Source of the DNA: Neolentinus lepideus HHB14362 ss-1
Lineage: Eukaryota > Basidiomycota > Agaricomycetes > Gloeophyllales > Gloeophyllaceae
Assembly: GCA_001632425.1 (NCBI GenBank)
Contig: KV425569.1
Location: 74,644-129,856, forward strand
Length of the DNA: 55,213 nt
Direction of reading: 5' to 3'
The position numbers and the translations under genes were made by a program. Every line of letters starts with the position of its first letter. The stretch's first letter is position 1. The notes under the pieces are model-generated. The model saw only the letters and a program-made list of their open reading frames with translations. It ran no database searches and was not told where the DNA came from. Below, one piece after another: positions 10,830 through 22,321 of the stretch.

Positions 10830-11281
10830 ATGCGCGCGTTCACCGTCTTCCTTGTGTTTGCCGCCATTGTGGGCACCGTTATGGCCAACCCTATTGTGAG
10901 TCTGATTCGATGTGGGTGACACGCGCAGTCGATTGACATAGTCGCTTGTGTCTCCAGTCGAATGAGCGACGACTAGCTGAAGCTAATCCTCAGACAAGTG
11001 GGTCGTCATTTTCGTTACTGATGCTCCCAGCCAAGTGCTGACCCTTAGTGGAGTGAGCTGCTCGTGCAACAAACTCTTGTGTAGCTGCCCCGTGTCATAT
11101 GCATAGTTTATCTGGAGGTATTAGAACAGCCGAGACAGTCTGGCGATCCCTGTGAGTTAACACCATTGTTTACCATTTCTCCTATGCTGACCGTTGGTGC
11201 AGAGAGCAAAAGTATCCAGACGGAGAGCAATGTCGTATAAGGTCGAATTATAAGACAGAGTCGAGTTGTCGCCGGTACTGA
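10830..11281 (+). CDS. Small secreted peptide, copy A
   Basis: The first exon (10830-10895) encodes a signal peptide, MRAFTVFLVFAAIVGTVMA, then NPI. Intron 1 is 10896-10957, and exon 2 (10958-10997) reads SNERRLAEANPQT. Intron 2 starts at 10998 (GTGGGT); its acceptor is uncertain. Ending it at 11057 gives a frame that crosses a clear third intron (11152-11202, branch CTGAC, GTGCAG) and ends at 11281 with YPDGEQCRIRSNYKTESSC, about 90 residues with four Cys. Ending it at 11053 gives a short Cys-rich tail, CSCNKLLCSC, with a stop at 11106. Ending it at the best-looking acceptor, 11048, gives an immediate stop. I recognise no family. It is probably extracellular; role unknown. Confidence 0.5.
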
Positions 11282-11365
11282 TATTTCCTACCGAGAGAAA
11301 ATCTTCGTGAATTACCTAAACACGCGAATTCAGATGCATTGCGTCGCACACCGTTCATGGGAGTA

Positions 11366-11989
11366 GGGAGCTACAAGTGTGAGAGGGCCATGGCAGGCAA
11401 CTTCGATGGGCTTACTGTCATGTCCGAAAGTTCTTGTGCTGGCGGGACTTGCGAATATTGAGTGGGTCTATCCGGAGGTGAAAGCTGAGTGAAATCACCG
11501 AAACGAAGGATTTGACAATCTGATAAGTATCGGTCAATACATACGTCAAAGGAAGTTTGGGACTTGCTGGTTCGTGTTAGAACGCTGGCCTCCCCTAAAG
11601 ACTATACATTTGACTTCGCTCGCAGGCGTCTTGGGTGCCTGTACTTTTCGGATACCCTGATCTTTTCCGGAAGCTTATAGCAGATAGACGGAAATGCTAC
11701 ACGATATACACCAAGAGCTAACCGTGGGGCGTTCTGTCCCTGTGTTCCACTGTGATGCTTCCTGCGCCTATACAACACCGTGCACAGTTCATGGCACTTT
11801 AGATCATGGATAATCTTTATAGGGCTTGTTCCCTCGCACCGGCTCTAGATCTCTACCTGGCCGTCTCGCTGGCCTTTGGACCCGACAGTGGGCATATAGC
11901 TTACCAGAGTGTGTCTGTTGAGTAATTCACGCGAAGATTCTTTCAATGTCATGTACAAGAATTTTCAGCTCGTGCGATGCCTAAACCGC
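11366..11989. other. Spacer between the inverted-repeat arms
   Basis: No gene is recognisable. The segment starting near 11564, GACTTGCTGGTTCGTGTTAG, is related to one near 12845 (CACTTGCTGGTTCGGGTTAA). A shorter match occurs near 8550, so the neighbourhood contains further small dispersed repeats. Confidence 0.4.
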
Positions 11990-12067
11990 AACTCCCCACT
12001 CCCATTATCAGCATGAACGGTGTGCGACGCAATGCATCTGAATCCGTGTGTAATTCGCCAATATTTC

Positions 12068-12542
12068 TCACGATAAGGAACTACCATCTCGATGTCTTAT
12101 ACATATATAATTCGACCTTATACGACATTGCTCTCCACCTGGCCATTTCAGCTCTCTGCACCAACGGTCAGCATTAGTCAGCATAGGAAGAATGTTAAAC
12201 AATGGAAAAAACTCACAGGGATCGCCAGACTGTCTCGGCTGTTCTAATACCTCCAGATAAACTATGCATATGACAACTCAGGAGCAGTGACACAAGAGTT
12301 TGTTGCACGAGCAAGTCACTCCACTGAGGGTCAACACCTGGCTGGGAGCATCAGTAACGAAATGACGACTCACTTGTCTGAGGATTAGCTTCAGCTAGTC
12401 GTCGCTCATTCGGCTGGTGACACAAGTGACTATGTCAATCGACTGCGCGTGTCACCCAGTATCTGACCAGACTTACGACGGGGTTGGCGATAACGGCGCC
12501 CACAATGGTGGCAAGCACAACGAGGACGGTGAACGCGCGCAT
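12068..12542 (-). CDS. Small secreted peptide, copy B
   Basis: The ATG at 12542 starts MRAFTVLVVLATIVGAVIA then NPV, a signal peptide. After intron 1 (GTAAGT...CACCAG) comes PNERRLAEANPQT, almost identical to copy A. The next intron begins GTGAGTCG and its acceptor is uncertain. One choice (GGAG, 55-base intron) yields a Cys-rich tail, CSCNKLLCHCS, then a stop. Another (CCAG, 36 bases) stays open across the last intron and ends GEQCRIRSNY...SLS at 12068. The stretch before CHMHSL is frame-shifted relative to copy A, so one of the two copies may be damaged or use a different tail. A TATA box lies at 12578-12585. The peptide is probably secreted; function unknown. Confidence 0.45.
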
Positions 12543-12577
12543 TTGTGATATGTTCCTGAGCGCTGCAGGACTAGACT

Positions 12578-12585
12578 CTTATATG
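12578..12585 (-). promoter_or_regulatory. TATA box of secreted-peptide copy B
   Basis: CATATAAG on the minus strand lies 36 bases upstream of the ATG at 12542. It matches the element of copy A in sequence and flanks (GACCAGATG before it). Confidence 0.6.
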
Positions 12586-12630
12586 CATCTGGTCTCTGTT
12601 GTTGATCAAATTTGCCGGAACAGGCCTTCT

Positions 12631-13949
12631 CCAGCTAGTGACAAAACAATTGACGTTGTCTCACCCAGATGGTGGCGGTACGCGAATTTTCATCTCGCCG
12701 ATGAATGTGTCGTCAAATCTTCGCTATTGTCATTTCAGGTACCATACCTTGCTTACTTTGGACTGATTTCTCGGGTCCATGAAATGCACTGTCTGGGGTA
12801 TGGCAATCCGACATGTGACAATCCACATATCAATGTTATACTGCCACTTGCTGGTTCGGGTTAACACTGGTTTCTCATTCAGACTACACACTAGCACTGA
12901 CGCTGCTCTTGCTTCAGGGATACGGGCACTGCAGATGCCTTGACTGTCTATGACAGCCCGCAACCTGGGGTCTATAACACAACCTACCTCAAGATTGGCC
13001 TTGATGTTGCCTATCCGCCATTGCGACGGAGACTGATCCCACTAGCTGCTTTTGATGTCTTTATCTCGCTGAACGTGCTCTATACTTATTGGCAACATAG
13101 CTCTGTGTAATTGGCCCGCGGTGTCATTTGCGAAGAGTTTCTCTCAAGGTCGGATACAATATATTCTGGCTCCAACGACGGCTCAACTCTCTCCTTATAT
13201 CCGATCGAAGCGTCCCTTCCGCCACCTTTGTAGTTAAAAAATCCCGACACAGCAGGAGACTATAGAGACAGGACAAGTGATCGACGACACTTGTCTCAAC
13301 ATTCTCACCCCTCCAAGTGGACCGGACTGAAAACATCGAATGCTGCAACTGACTCGACACTAGCAGACGACCTGACCCACCGTGCGGCCCTTCTTTGGGT
13401 CTGATTGCGAGCCTCGCTCAAATCTGTCCTTCTAGGCTTCCGTGAGGATGGACAAATACTTGTTCGAGCTCATCTCGGCAATCGTTCTCAGGCGAATGAA
13501 CTCTCTCACACGGGTCGCACAGGGAAGCTTTAGGGGACATGCATAAGTTCTGCACAGAGCGGAGCGTCCTAGAGAAGCTCTCTGTGTGCCGTCGATGGTC
13601 AGCCTGCCATTCCATGGAGTACAAAACGCATGCCCAGTCTGTTATAGCTGAGTCTCGGTATTGATAGTTAATCAGAAACAAGGAGACAATGTCAAAGAAC
13701 CTGTTGACTCAAGTCAACTACAAGGAAGGAAGCAGTGCGTCTCCGTTGATTATGTGCTCTTTCGTGCATTAGCTTGACCGATCTCGCATCAGATTCTCTT
13801 TAGTGAGGAGCGCCACAAATCCCAATAACGCTCTAGGCTCAGTGCGGAGAAGAAGGTACAGTAAACGAATGAAACGAAGCACACGTCTTCTAATAGCATT
13901 AACGCTCGATAAGATCAATCTATATTATTACAACCCTTGTACTATCAGT
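12631..13949. other. Gene-free stretch before the first old yellow enzyme
   Basis: Only short frames are open and none resembles a known protein. The part 12820-12990 is related to sequence near 11550-11650. Nothing else stands out. Confidence 0.4.
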
Positions 13950-15156
13950 CTACTTTTCAGCGAAAGGATAATCAACATATCCTTCCCCGCCCGGCGTATA
14001 AAAGGTTTCCCTCTTATACATATTCAGTGGAATGTTCTTCATCAACCGCGTAGGCAAATCAGGACTAGCGATGAAGAACCGTCCGAAAGCGACAAGACTG
14101 TTCGTCTTATCGGCGACCTCCATCGCCAAGTCGCGCGTGTATCCTCCGGCCGTGATCATCGGTCGAGGAGACCAGATGTCCCGAATGAAGTCGTTTGACT
14201 CATCGGGCTCAAGTTCGCGCTCGCGGTCAAGCAAGACGCGGGGCTCGGTAACGTGGACGTAAGCGAAATCAGGATATGTGTCCCGGATCGTCTGGACGAA
14301 GTAAGAATACGTCGGCTTCGGGTCGTCCATACGCATGCCTGCGGAATATTAATGTCTTCTCAGACCACGAATGAACACGCACTGACCTTGGAAGCGCTCC
14401 CAGGGACCGAAGCGTATACCCGTCCTCTTCTGCCCCACCGCGTCGGTAACAGCTTTCACAACCTCGAGACCAAACCTACACCGGTTCTCTATGCTCCCGC
14501 CATACTCATCCGTCCTCTTATTACTCACATCCTGCAGGAACTGATCCAATAGGTACCCGTTCGCACTATGGACCTCGACGCCATCGAAACCCGCTTCGAT
14601 TGCATTCTTCGCAGCCTGTCTGTACAGCTCAACGTACTCATGGATCTCCTCGACCGTCAGGGGACGAGGAACATTTTTACTGTCCGGCATGGGCAGGTCG
14701 GACGCGGACACGAGGGGGAGGTCGAACTTCGTCAAGTATTCGGGGAACGCAGCGCGGCCGAGCGCCCACAGCTGGCAGAATATGTACGACCCCTTAGCGT
14801 GCACCGCATCCGTGACCTACAACCATACACCACCAAAAGCACTGAACTCGTTGCTACTTGGGTACGCATCGGATTGTGAGACACACCTTCTTCCACGCCT
14901 TGACCTGGTCGGGACTCCAGATGCCCGGGACGTGCGGGTAACCTCCAGCGCGCAGCGCGATGAACGAGCCTTCGGTGATGAGCAGCGTCCCCGGTACACT
15001 TGCTCGCTGGGCATAATATTCCACGGCGAGATCGGTATGGACATGCTGGTCGTCCGCGCGCAGTCGCGTCAGGGGTGCCAGGACGACCCGGTGCTGTAGC
15101 TTGAGGTCCCCGACTTCAGTGGGCTGGAAGAGCTTGGAGGTACTCTGAAAAGACAT
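13950..15156 (-). CDS. Old yellow enzyme (NADH:flavin oxidoreductase), copy 1
   Basis: Three exons (14887-15156, 14387-14816, 13950-14338) sum to 1089 bases, 362 residues, the usual size of an FMN-dependent ene-reductase. These enzymes reduce activated C=C bonds of enals, enones and similar compounds with NAD(P)H. Visible features are the start LFQPTEVGDLKLQHRVVLAP, the active-site block VEVHSANGYLLDQFLQ with His173, Asn176 and Tyr178, the DEYGGSIENRCRF motif, and AFGRFFIASPDLP near the C-terminus. A TATA box at 15209-15219 lies too close to the upstream in-frame ATG at 15195, so the start at 15156 (MSFQ) is chosen. The paralogue at 16460-17690 has the same intron positions. Confidence 0.95.
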
Positions 15157-16459
15157 GGCGACAGTTGAATAAGTGCGTGGATGCGAGTGGCCCATATATT
15201 GAGTCAGCTTTTATATATTTTCGCTATTGCGCACATCCGGGCTCCATTGAAGACAATCGCCGACGTTCTCAGGAACCAGAGGCCTTCTAGGGTTGTCGAA
15301 GCGAGCGGGTCCACTATGCTTGCTTGATTCTGGGGCCGCATTAGTAAGGATTTACAATCAACTTTTGGACTCTAAATTCAATCACCCGAGATGCCCAGGC
15401 ACATTCAAGCTCCGCTGATGGCGGACGTTACAAACCTTGTTTCGATGGCAATGTCACACGCGCCGAGCACGTGTCCGCTATGTGCGCCCTCTCTCTTCTC
15501 CATTACGCGCCGCTCGCCAGCTGGGCTTGACGCCGCTTTTCATCCCTCCATCCCACTCTCCTTTCTGGCGGTTGGGTGTAGCCCGATTTCGTCAGAGCGA
15601 GTTTGTGGCTGCACCTCCCCGACCCTGAGTCTCGGGCCCGAGAGCCGGGCCCGGTTCTTGCATTCCCGGTGTCACATCCCTCAGCCACCGCGGAGTTGCC
15701 GGTCACGTGCTCTCGCCGCCCCGAGCTCCCAACTCACGGAAATCGCACTCAGCTAAGGTGGATTGTTCTCCCTCTTCCCTTTCCCTTGCGGGCTTGGTTC
15801 GCTCTAAGATAAGGAAGTGCACGAGTGCAAAGATCAGCTGAAGGGAGGCGCCGGTCATGGTAGAAGAAATGTAATGAAGGATAAGACTCCCATGCAGTCA
15901 AGGGAGCTAAGCCATGGAGTGCCGTGCGCCTGCTATCATGTTCCAAGTGAATGCGAAACGCGCCTCCCCTCAAACTCTGCTTTAGCATACAAAATTCAGT
16001 TCTAAATCCCTAAGGCAAGTCATCCAGATTCCTTTCCGCCGAGTGTACGATACGTACCATTTCGATAGCTGATAATCGATGGACGCTTCCCTCGGAACAG
16101 AGGACTCACGCCGTCTTCTTGTGGCATTCTGTAACGCATCGAACGGCAAAGTCGATGACTGGAGGCCTGAGGGCATTGAGTCATCTCAAGTGACTAGCGT
16201 AGACTTGGCACATTGATACTTCCGTTCGCTAGTGAGCATCTGAAACGAGTTCTAAGAATTGTTAGTGGACAAATGCACCCCGAGGCTGACAAACCTACTC
16301 AGAACCTCAAGATAAGACAAAAGGGAAAAGGATCCGTTCGGCCATGACAAAGAAACACGGAATGAGAATAAATTATGTCCTTCTAAAGTCCATACCCCAT
16401 TTGTCTGTACAACCAGGGGTACACAACTCGGTCTCAGCCTAAACCATTTGTTGCGACGC
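15157..16459. other. Intergenic between the two old yellow enzyme genes
   Basis: The TATA box of copy 1 (AAATATATAAAAG, minus strand, about 15209-15219) is at the left. A GC-rich island at about 15450-15730 holds two adjacent perfect palindromes (see separate entry). The rest to 16459 has no supported gene; 16240-16450 is 3' flank of copy 2. Confidence 0.45.
15630..15654. repeat. Two adjacent GC palindromes
   Basis: TCTCGGGCCCGAGA (15630-15643) is followed after one base by CCGGGCCCGG (15645-15654). Both are perfect palindromes sharing the core GGGCCC. They lie about 500 bases upstream of old yellow enzyme copy 1 and could be a binding site for a dimeric regulator. That is inference only. 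Confidence 0.5.
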
Positions 16460-17690
16460 TCATAACATCGCCTTCGCCCCCTCCGTCGAGAATGGGTAGT
16501 CGATATACCCCTCCTTGCCCTGTGTATAGAATGTCGCCCGATTATACTTGTTCAACGCAATATTCTTCTTCAGCCGCAGCGGCAAATCGGGGTTAGAGAT
16601 AAACATCCGCCCAAATGCGATCAAGCTGGTGTCGTGCTTGTCCGCGACCTCCATCGCAAGATCGCGTGTATACCCGCCGGCGGATATGAGCGGCTTCGGC
16701 GCCCAGATCGCGCGCATAAAGTCATTCGACTCGCCTGGCTGCGGATCGCGGTCCTCGCCCGAGGAGACACGCGGTTCGGTGACGTGAATGTACGCGAAGT
16801 CGGGGTAGGTGGACTTGATCGCACGGATGAAGTACGAGAAGGTCGGTTCAGGCTCGGCCATGCGCATGCCTGTGGGAGGTCGGTATTGTCATAATTGATA
16901 GAAATGCGATGAAGGCTCGGTACGTACCCTGGAACTGCTCCCAAGGACTCAGCCGGATCGCGGTCTTGCTCTGTCCAACGGCCTTCGTTACTGCCTCGAG
17001 CACCTCCAACGGGAATCGACACCGGTTCTCGATGCTTCCTCCGTACTGATCCGTCCGCTTGTTACACGTATCCTGCAGGAACTGGTCCAGCAGGTAGCCA
17101 TTCGCACCGTGCACCTCCACTCCATCAAACCCAGCAGCCACAGCGTTCTTCGCCGCCTGTGCGAACAACTCAACGTATTCCTTGATCTCCGGTGCGGTGA
17201 GCGGACGGGGAGCAACCGTCTTCTCAGGGATCGGCAGGTCGGACGAGGAGACGAACGGTAGATTCGACTTCGCCAGCTCCTCCGGGTTCGCAGCACGCCC
17301 GAGTGCCCATAGTTGGCAGAAAATGAACGACCCTTTCGCGTGCACCGCATCCGTGACCTTAAACAGAGATAAACCGTCGATCCCCTATTAATAGTACTGG
17401 ACTGTATAATTGAGATGCACCTTCTTCCACCCCTGTATCTGCTCTGGGCTCCAGATACCTGGCGCGTAAGGGTACCCGCCTGCCCGCTCCGCCACGAACG
17501 TCGCCTCTGTGATGAGCAACGTCCCTGGCACGCTGGCGCGCTGCCCATAGTATTCCGACGTCATATCGGAAGGGATGTGCTTGTTAACGTGTCGGAACCG
17601 AGTCAGAGGCGCCATCACCACTCGATGCTGCAGCTTGACCGTCCCAACGAGTATGGGCTCGAAAAGTTTCGATTTTGCGACGGCAGACAT
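16460..17690 (-). CDS. Old yellow enzyme (NADH:flavin oxidoreductase), copy 2
   Basis: Three exons (17421-17690, 16928-17357, 16460-16869) sum to 1110 bases, 369 residues. The first two exons are exactly as long as in copy 1, and both introns fall at the same codons. The active-site block reads VEVHGANGYLLDQFLQ, with His173, Asn176 and Tyr178 conserved; copy 1 has Ser where this has Gly. The first ATG in frame is at 17690 (MSAVAKSKLFEPILVG). The C-terminus is slightly longer (YPFSTEGAKAML). The family reduces alpha,beta-unsaturated carbonyls in detoxification or secondary metabolism. The two genes are clearly a tandem duplication on the same strand, now diverged in sequence. Confidence 0.95.
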
Positions 17691-18674
17691 GCTGGGAGAG
17701 GTCAATGGTAGAAGGTCAAAAAATTATCGAAGAGAGTAGATAGGCATGTCGTTTTATGGTCGTATTTTGCGAAGGGCTGATTACCTTTGCCGGGATTCCT
17801 GCTATCGTCGTCGGCCCATGACACTGCCATACTGCCTGATTCTTTGTAATGGAGGTCCGTTCTGGGTCAGCCTATCGTACTCAAGAGTATACGTACTGGT
17901 GTGATATGGGGAGTCGAACGCAACGGAAAAGATGCGGGGAAGCAACGGTGGCGACATTTTTAGCCACAACCATGACTTCTGCTTTAAGTACTCGCTGATC
18001 GTGGCTCTTCGACGTGATTATCTGAACGACCCACCAACCAACTTGTCCCTGTTACGTATTCCTTGCATCCTGAGACGAATCTAGAAGCAAGCTGTGACAT
18101 GGCAGGGTATTATTTCTCTCCCGACTTTTTGCACAGTAGAGGTGTCATATACACGCCAAGTAGCTAACTACAGAGCCGTACTAGACAATTGGTCCACTCA
18201 TCTTTAAGACTGACCCAACTGGCATGCAGGAAGAGTCGGTAATACCAATTACTCCCGCTTCCCACTCTGAAAGTAACCAACGCCACTGTTGTTCCAATGT
18301 CAATGATTGATATTACGCACTCGGACGACAGTGTTACCATCCACCGGCGCACTAGACTACCTGTCACTACCAACATAACCTGGTCAGTCCCACTGTTGCA
18401 CGAACACTTTGGGAACTCAAGGTCACCTTCTTAAATGACTACTGGCCAGGCCTTAGAAAGAATCGAAACCAACTGGTCGGTGAGCTGTCCCGACAACTCG
18501 ACTATACCTGAGCTCATGAACTCCCAGGACCCGGAATATGCTTGCAGCAAACCCTGTTCCGGCTTAATAAACTATCTTTGGGCACAGAAAGTAGCGCCCA
18601 ATCGATTGAAATTTTGCTTTTTCTTCACGCCGCTCGGAATACCAGCGCTTGAGATTCCTCTCCCGCCTGTACCA
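17691..18674. other. Divergent intergenic region
   Basis: This is the upstream region shared by old yellow enzyme copy 2 (minus) and the GTPase gene (plus). An ATG at 18435 is in frame with the GTPase start at 18675, but the extra 80 residues look non-conserved, so I treat it as 5' region. Confidence 0.4.
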
Positions 18675-21508
18675 ATGTCCCGTGCTGCAAGTCCTATCAG
18701 CTCTGACCCCAAGTTTCTGAAGGAGAATATCAAGGATGCGACCAAGCTACTTAAGGACAGAGCGAGAGATTTCCAAGGTATACCCATCCCGAAAATGCAA
18801 GAGGCGCTAAAGAAGATGGCTGCGATGCTGAAGAGATGCAAGGTATGTTGCGTACGAGAGCTATATCGTATGATTCATTATATGGGAAATAGAAAGACAA
18901 AACCAATGATGGAGCTATCCGCGAATTCATTAACCAGATAAACGCCCTCGAGAGAGAGATCTTTCAACCCATATTGAAGGAGCTTAGAAATACAAAGCTC
19001 GGCTTCACGGAGTATCTGAATAGCGAACTGCGGGATTTATTTGGGTACGTACAGTTTCCTTGTAACTTGTTTGAGAATTGTCTTCCATGTTGTCTCGCCA
19101 AGTGATATATCCAACACAATCTCTAATAACCTTCCCAAACAAAAGCTGCCACTGTTTAACAAAGTTGACGTGCAAGAACCATTGAGCACAGTCAACTCCA
19201 GTATGGGCAATAAACTGCAAGGCTTCATGGTCCGTGCATTCTCATAGCAGCACCACGCTAAATCTTATGCTCTATTTCATACAGGGCAAGGGGCAGATTA
19301 TACTGACTACAGTTAGGTCACGGTCAAGCGGCGAAGAGCGGAAAGAACTGGATTTACGAGGTGATGTCGCTGGCGTGAGTACCCTCGTGAATTGCTGTGG
19401 CGTCTCTAATCTTGTCACACTTTAGCAGGACTTCGATCGTAAATCGCATCTCCATCTGCTTTCGAAACATACATGGGTTGATGCATCAATACAGGGGACG
19501 ATGGCCTCGAGCCTCATGTTTATGAGATATTCCGAATTTGCCCTAGGTCAGATCACGCTCCAAGCTTTGACCGACGACGCTCACTTAACAATATCGTCCA
19601 GATTCCGGATCCTGCTCCTAGGCAGAGTACGTTCGACGTCTCGAGCTGGACGCATGATTCCTAATTCATCTCGTTCTGTAGTCGGGAGTCGGCAAGTCAC
19701 GACTGATAAACAAGATCTTCAACATCACCGAGGCGGTATATCTCTCCAGAATTTGAGTCGAGCTTACCGTGTGACACTCTTCATAGGAAGTCTCTCATCA
19801 TCGGGCTGGAAACGCGAACATTGAGAAAGAATTTACATCCTTGGAGAACCCTCGTTTTGTATTGCACGACTCCCGCGGTTTTGAATATGGGAACGAGGGT
19901 CAGCTCGATGAGGTCATGACATTCATACGGAATCGTACCGAGAAGGGTCGAAAGGAGTCAGAGCGGCTGCACGCTATATGGTGTGTGTAATCTATACAGT
20001 AGGAGGCTCTGGGTCTCATCCGATCTGAAACTTGAACGAGGCTGTGTATCACTATCCCCACCGGAGGCGAACGTCTCCTAGAGACCGGCGACGAGGAAAT
20101 CCTCAAGATGAGTCGGGGAGATGGTCAGCTGAATTATGTCGTCTGTGGTTTGCGCTGATGACACTGACGGTTCACAGTGCCTCTGATTGTCGTATTTACC
20201 AAGTACGATCGCTTGATTACTGATGCCGAAGAAAAAGTAGATGCCGACTGGGAACCTAACAACCCGACGTGTCGGGTGAGCGAACTAGCAGACAAGGAGT
20301 ATAAGAAACTTTGCGTGCGGCCGCTCGAGAGCGCTTCCAATAATTCCGAGTCGGGTCCGTCTACTCGCCACGTATATCAGCGTGTCTCGGGTGCGTAATC
20401 CTCCTTTGTATGGCTTGCGAAACGGTCATACGATTGATCAAAGTTGAGAGAGGCTACGACAGTTATCTATTGGAACTAATCAGGACTACGGCGGAGCATG
20501 TTAGCACTGGTGTTCGGGCGATGTGGGCGATCGCTCAGCGAGTCGATGCCGAGACAAGCAGAGATGCTTCCATTGCGTAGATGTCGATCCGTCATGGCCA
20601 TTACCCTTTTAACTGATTGTTTCATAGGATCGGAAGACAAAGTATGTCTTGCACTTAGCTGTGATTCATGACGCTACATTTCAGCAGAGTATTGGGAAGC
20701 TCTCTCGACAAGTGTTTACTTCAAGGACAAGCGTCTGAAGAACTGTCTATGGGCACTGCATGTTGACACAGTCACTGCTTGGAACTTTTTCGACCCTCAT
20801 AACGTCTGTTCTCCGTCTCATATCGTTGGTCACAGTTGTGATCGTATCAATAGTGTCTTTGCAGCCAATCCATGATGGAGCTGCTGTCAGGAATCATCGC
20901 CGAACTTAACGACGATAACGATCCCGGCCTCGATGTCAGCGGCAATCCCAACCAAGCGCTGTGTGTCTACTGTCATCCCGATCGCTGACAATTCTCATGC
21001 ATTGACTTTGTATCTAGGGTCAGCGGTGTCTCACAAGTTGGCAATGCTGGCGCGGCACTGTTTGGTATGTCTCCAACCACCGCTATCGTGGTGGTCCCTC
21101 TAGGGGTGGTAGTATTGTTAGCGCAATGGATTCACAAAGTTTACGCACAAACGCGAGTACTCCTACTTTGGAACATCAATCTACAACTAACTCAGGCATA
21201 ATATAAGCAGTCCAGGTATAATAAGATGCCTGATGGGCTACGTCTTAGACATCAACTTCGTTTTATGGAAGCTTTTCTGGTTTATGCGGCAGAAAGGAGG
21301 AGTGCAGCCTGTCACTGAAGAAATTGTCAGAGACCTGCTCGCAAGCTTCAATGCATCAGAGCAGAAACGTTGGATGCACCACGCTGTCAAGAATTTCCTG
21401 AAAGACGCTGGCGTTCTGGAGAGGCTGAGACCTGAGGTTGTTCTAGGCGAAGTGATACGATTGATAAAGGAGTTTTGCCAAGAATCTGGCACGCTTGAAG
21501 TCAACTGA
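18675..21508 (+). CDS. P-loop G-domain protein (AIG1-like, Agaricomycete family)
   Basis: This is a many-exon gene. The first exon encodes a helical N-terminus (MSRAASPISSDPKFLKENIK, then DATKLLKDRARDF), and further helices follow (REFINQINALEREIFQPILK). The G domain starts near 19600: RILLLG, then an intron (19632-19690), then RSGVGKSRLINKIF gives the Walker A / G1 motif GRSGVGKS. G3 is HDSRGFEYG (about 19868-19895) and G4 is VVFTKYD (about 20190-20210). The C-terminal part contains YWEALSTSVYFKDKRLKNCL and an end exon from about 21233 (VTEEIVRDLLASF). Related GTP-binding proteins are strongly expanded in mushroom-forming fungi, and I know no established function. Two starts are possible, 18435 and 18675; the second is preferred. 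Confidence 0.8.
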
Positions 21509-22321
21509 GTACCAGCAGGAGTCGATTACGAGTTCCTGTACGAATAATAGCTGCATGCAATAACACGATCCGAGAGAGCGACCGACATGGCGAGCACGGA
21601 TCCGAAGATTTATCATGTTTGGAAAGACAAGGGGCCGAGTAGATCAATAGACACTAATGACAACAAACAGCGACCCGAAGCTGACGCAGAACGATTGACG
21701 GCGCACAGTAGACAATGTCAGGCCATGAATATGAATGCATGACGCGCTGACGCCCCGGCTCCGGATCACGACGACTGGTGCTGATGTGAAGTCCAGCACA
21801 TTCGTTTGTCAGTCTGAGCATCAGTTGCATCGAATACAGTGAGGGAGATTCACCGCACGAGAGTCCCAGCATGACATTTTGTGCATTCTCGGATTTCAAT
21901 CTCCCCGGAGTCCGTGTCCAGCCGCTGCCCTTCAGTGACAAGGCAAACTTGGTCGTAAGGCGCTGAAAGCAGCCTGTTAGCACCTAGTGTGCCTTAACAT
22001 GTTGTCGCATCTGGCGGATCTTGAAGCGAGTAGGTACCTTCATCGCTGGCGTCGGTGACTACACACTCGATATGTAGCATCTCAAGGGATGTAAGATATC
22101 TTCTTAGCGATAGTGTAGTGTGACTTGTACCCAAGCCGGCTGATTCAGAAGAGCGGCATGTAACCATACCTTCCGAAGCATTTACATCTCTGCACTCCTT
22201 CGAACTACAAGGAGATTAGGCGGGACTCGGACGTTCGTGATACCCAAACCAATTCGGGAGAATATCTACTAAGCTTCACGTTCCATGCTTTCGCACCGCC
22301 GGTGCGAAAGCATTCTTCACC
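21509..22321. other. Intergenic between convergent gene ends
   Basis: The stretch lies between the 3' ends of the GTPase gene (plus) and the peroxiredoxin gene (minus). It contains no supported gene. A strong palindrome lies at its right end (separate entry). Confidence 0.5.
22285..22313. repeat. 29-base near-perfect palindrome
   Basis: ATGCTTTCGCACCG, one C, then CGGTGCGAAAGCAT form perfect 14-bp arms around a single base. It sits 9 bases beyond the stop codon of the peroxiredoxin gene, so its mRNA could form a hairpin in the 3' UTR. In the other direction it lies in the 3' flank of the GTPase gene. Confidence 0.8.

Larger units (their letters stand above)
10740..11365 (+). repeat. Left arm of a long inverted duplication
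   Basis: This segment recurs in inverted orientation at about 11990-12630. The match begins upstream of the gene (GGCAAATTTGATC, CAACAGAGACCAGATGCATA), covers the secreted-peptide gene with its introns, and ends beyond it (TTCAGATGCATTGCGTCGCA, then CACCGTTCAT). Identity looks high by eye with small indels, so the duplication is fairly recent. Confidence 0.85.
11990..12630 (-). repeat. Right arm of the long inverted duplication
   Basis: This is the inverted copy of 10740-11365. The arms are separated by about 0.6 kb and their genes are tail to tail. Differences include small indels in the third exon and after the last intron. Confidence 0.85.

Noticed and set aside
15157..15195. Upstream ATG of old yellow enzyme copy 1 at 15195
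   Set aside because: The TATA box at 15209-15219 is only about 15 bases away, so the transcript should start after this ATG.
15391..15756. GC-rich open frame on the plus strand
   Set aside because: Its composition follows the GC-rich island, both strands are open, and there is no recognisable motif.
18435..18674. Longer GTPase N-terminus starting at 18435
   Set aside because: The extra 80 residues are Cys/Pro-rich without helical character, and the helix-rich family-like start begins at 18675.
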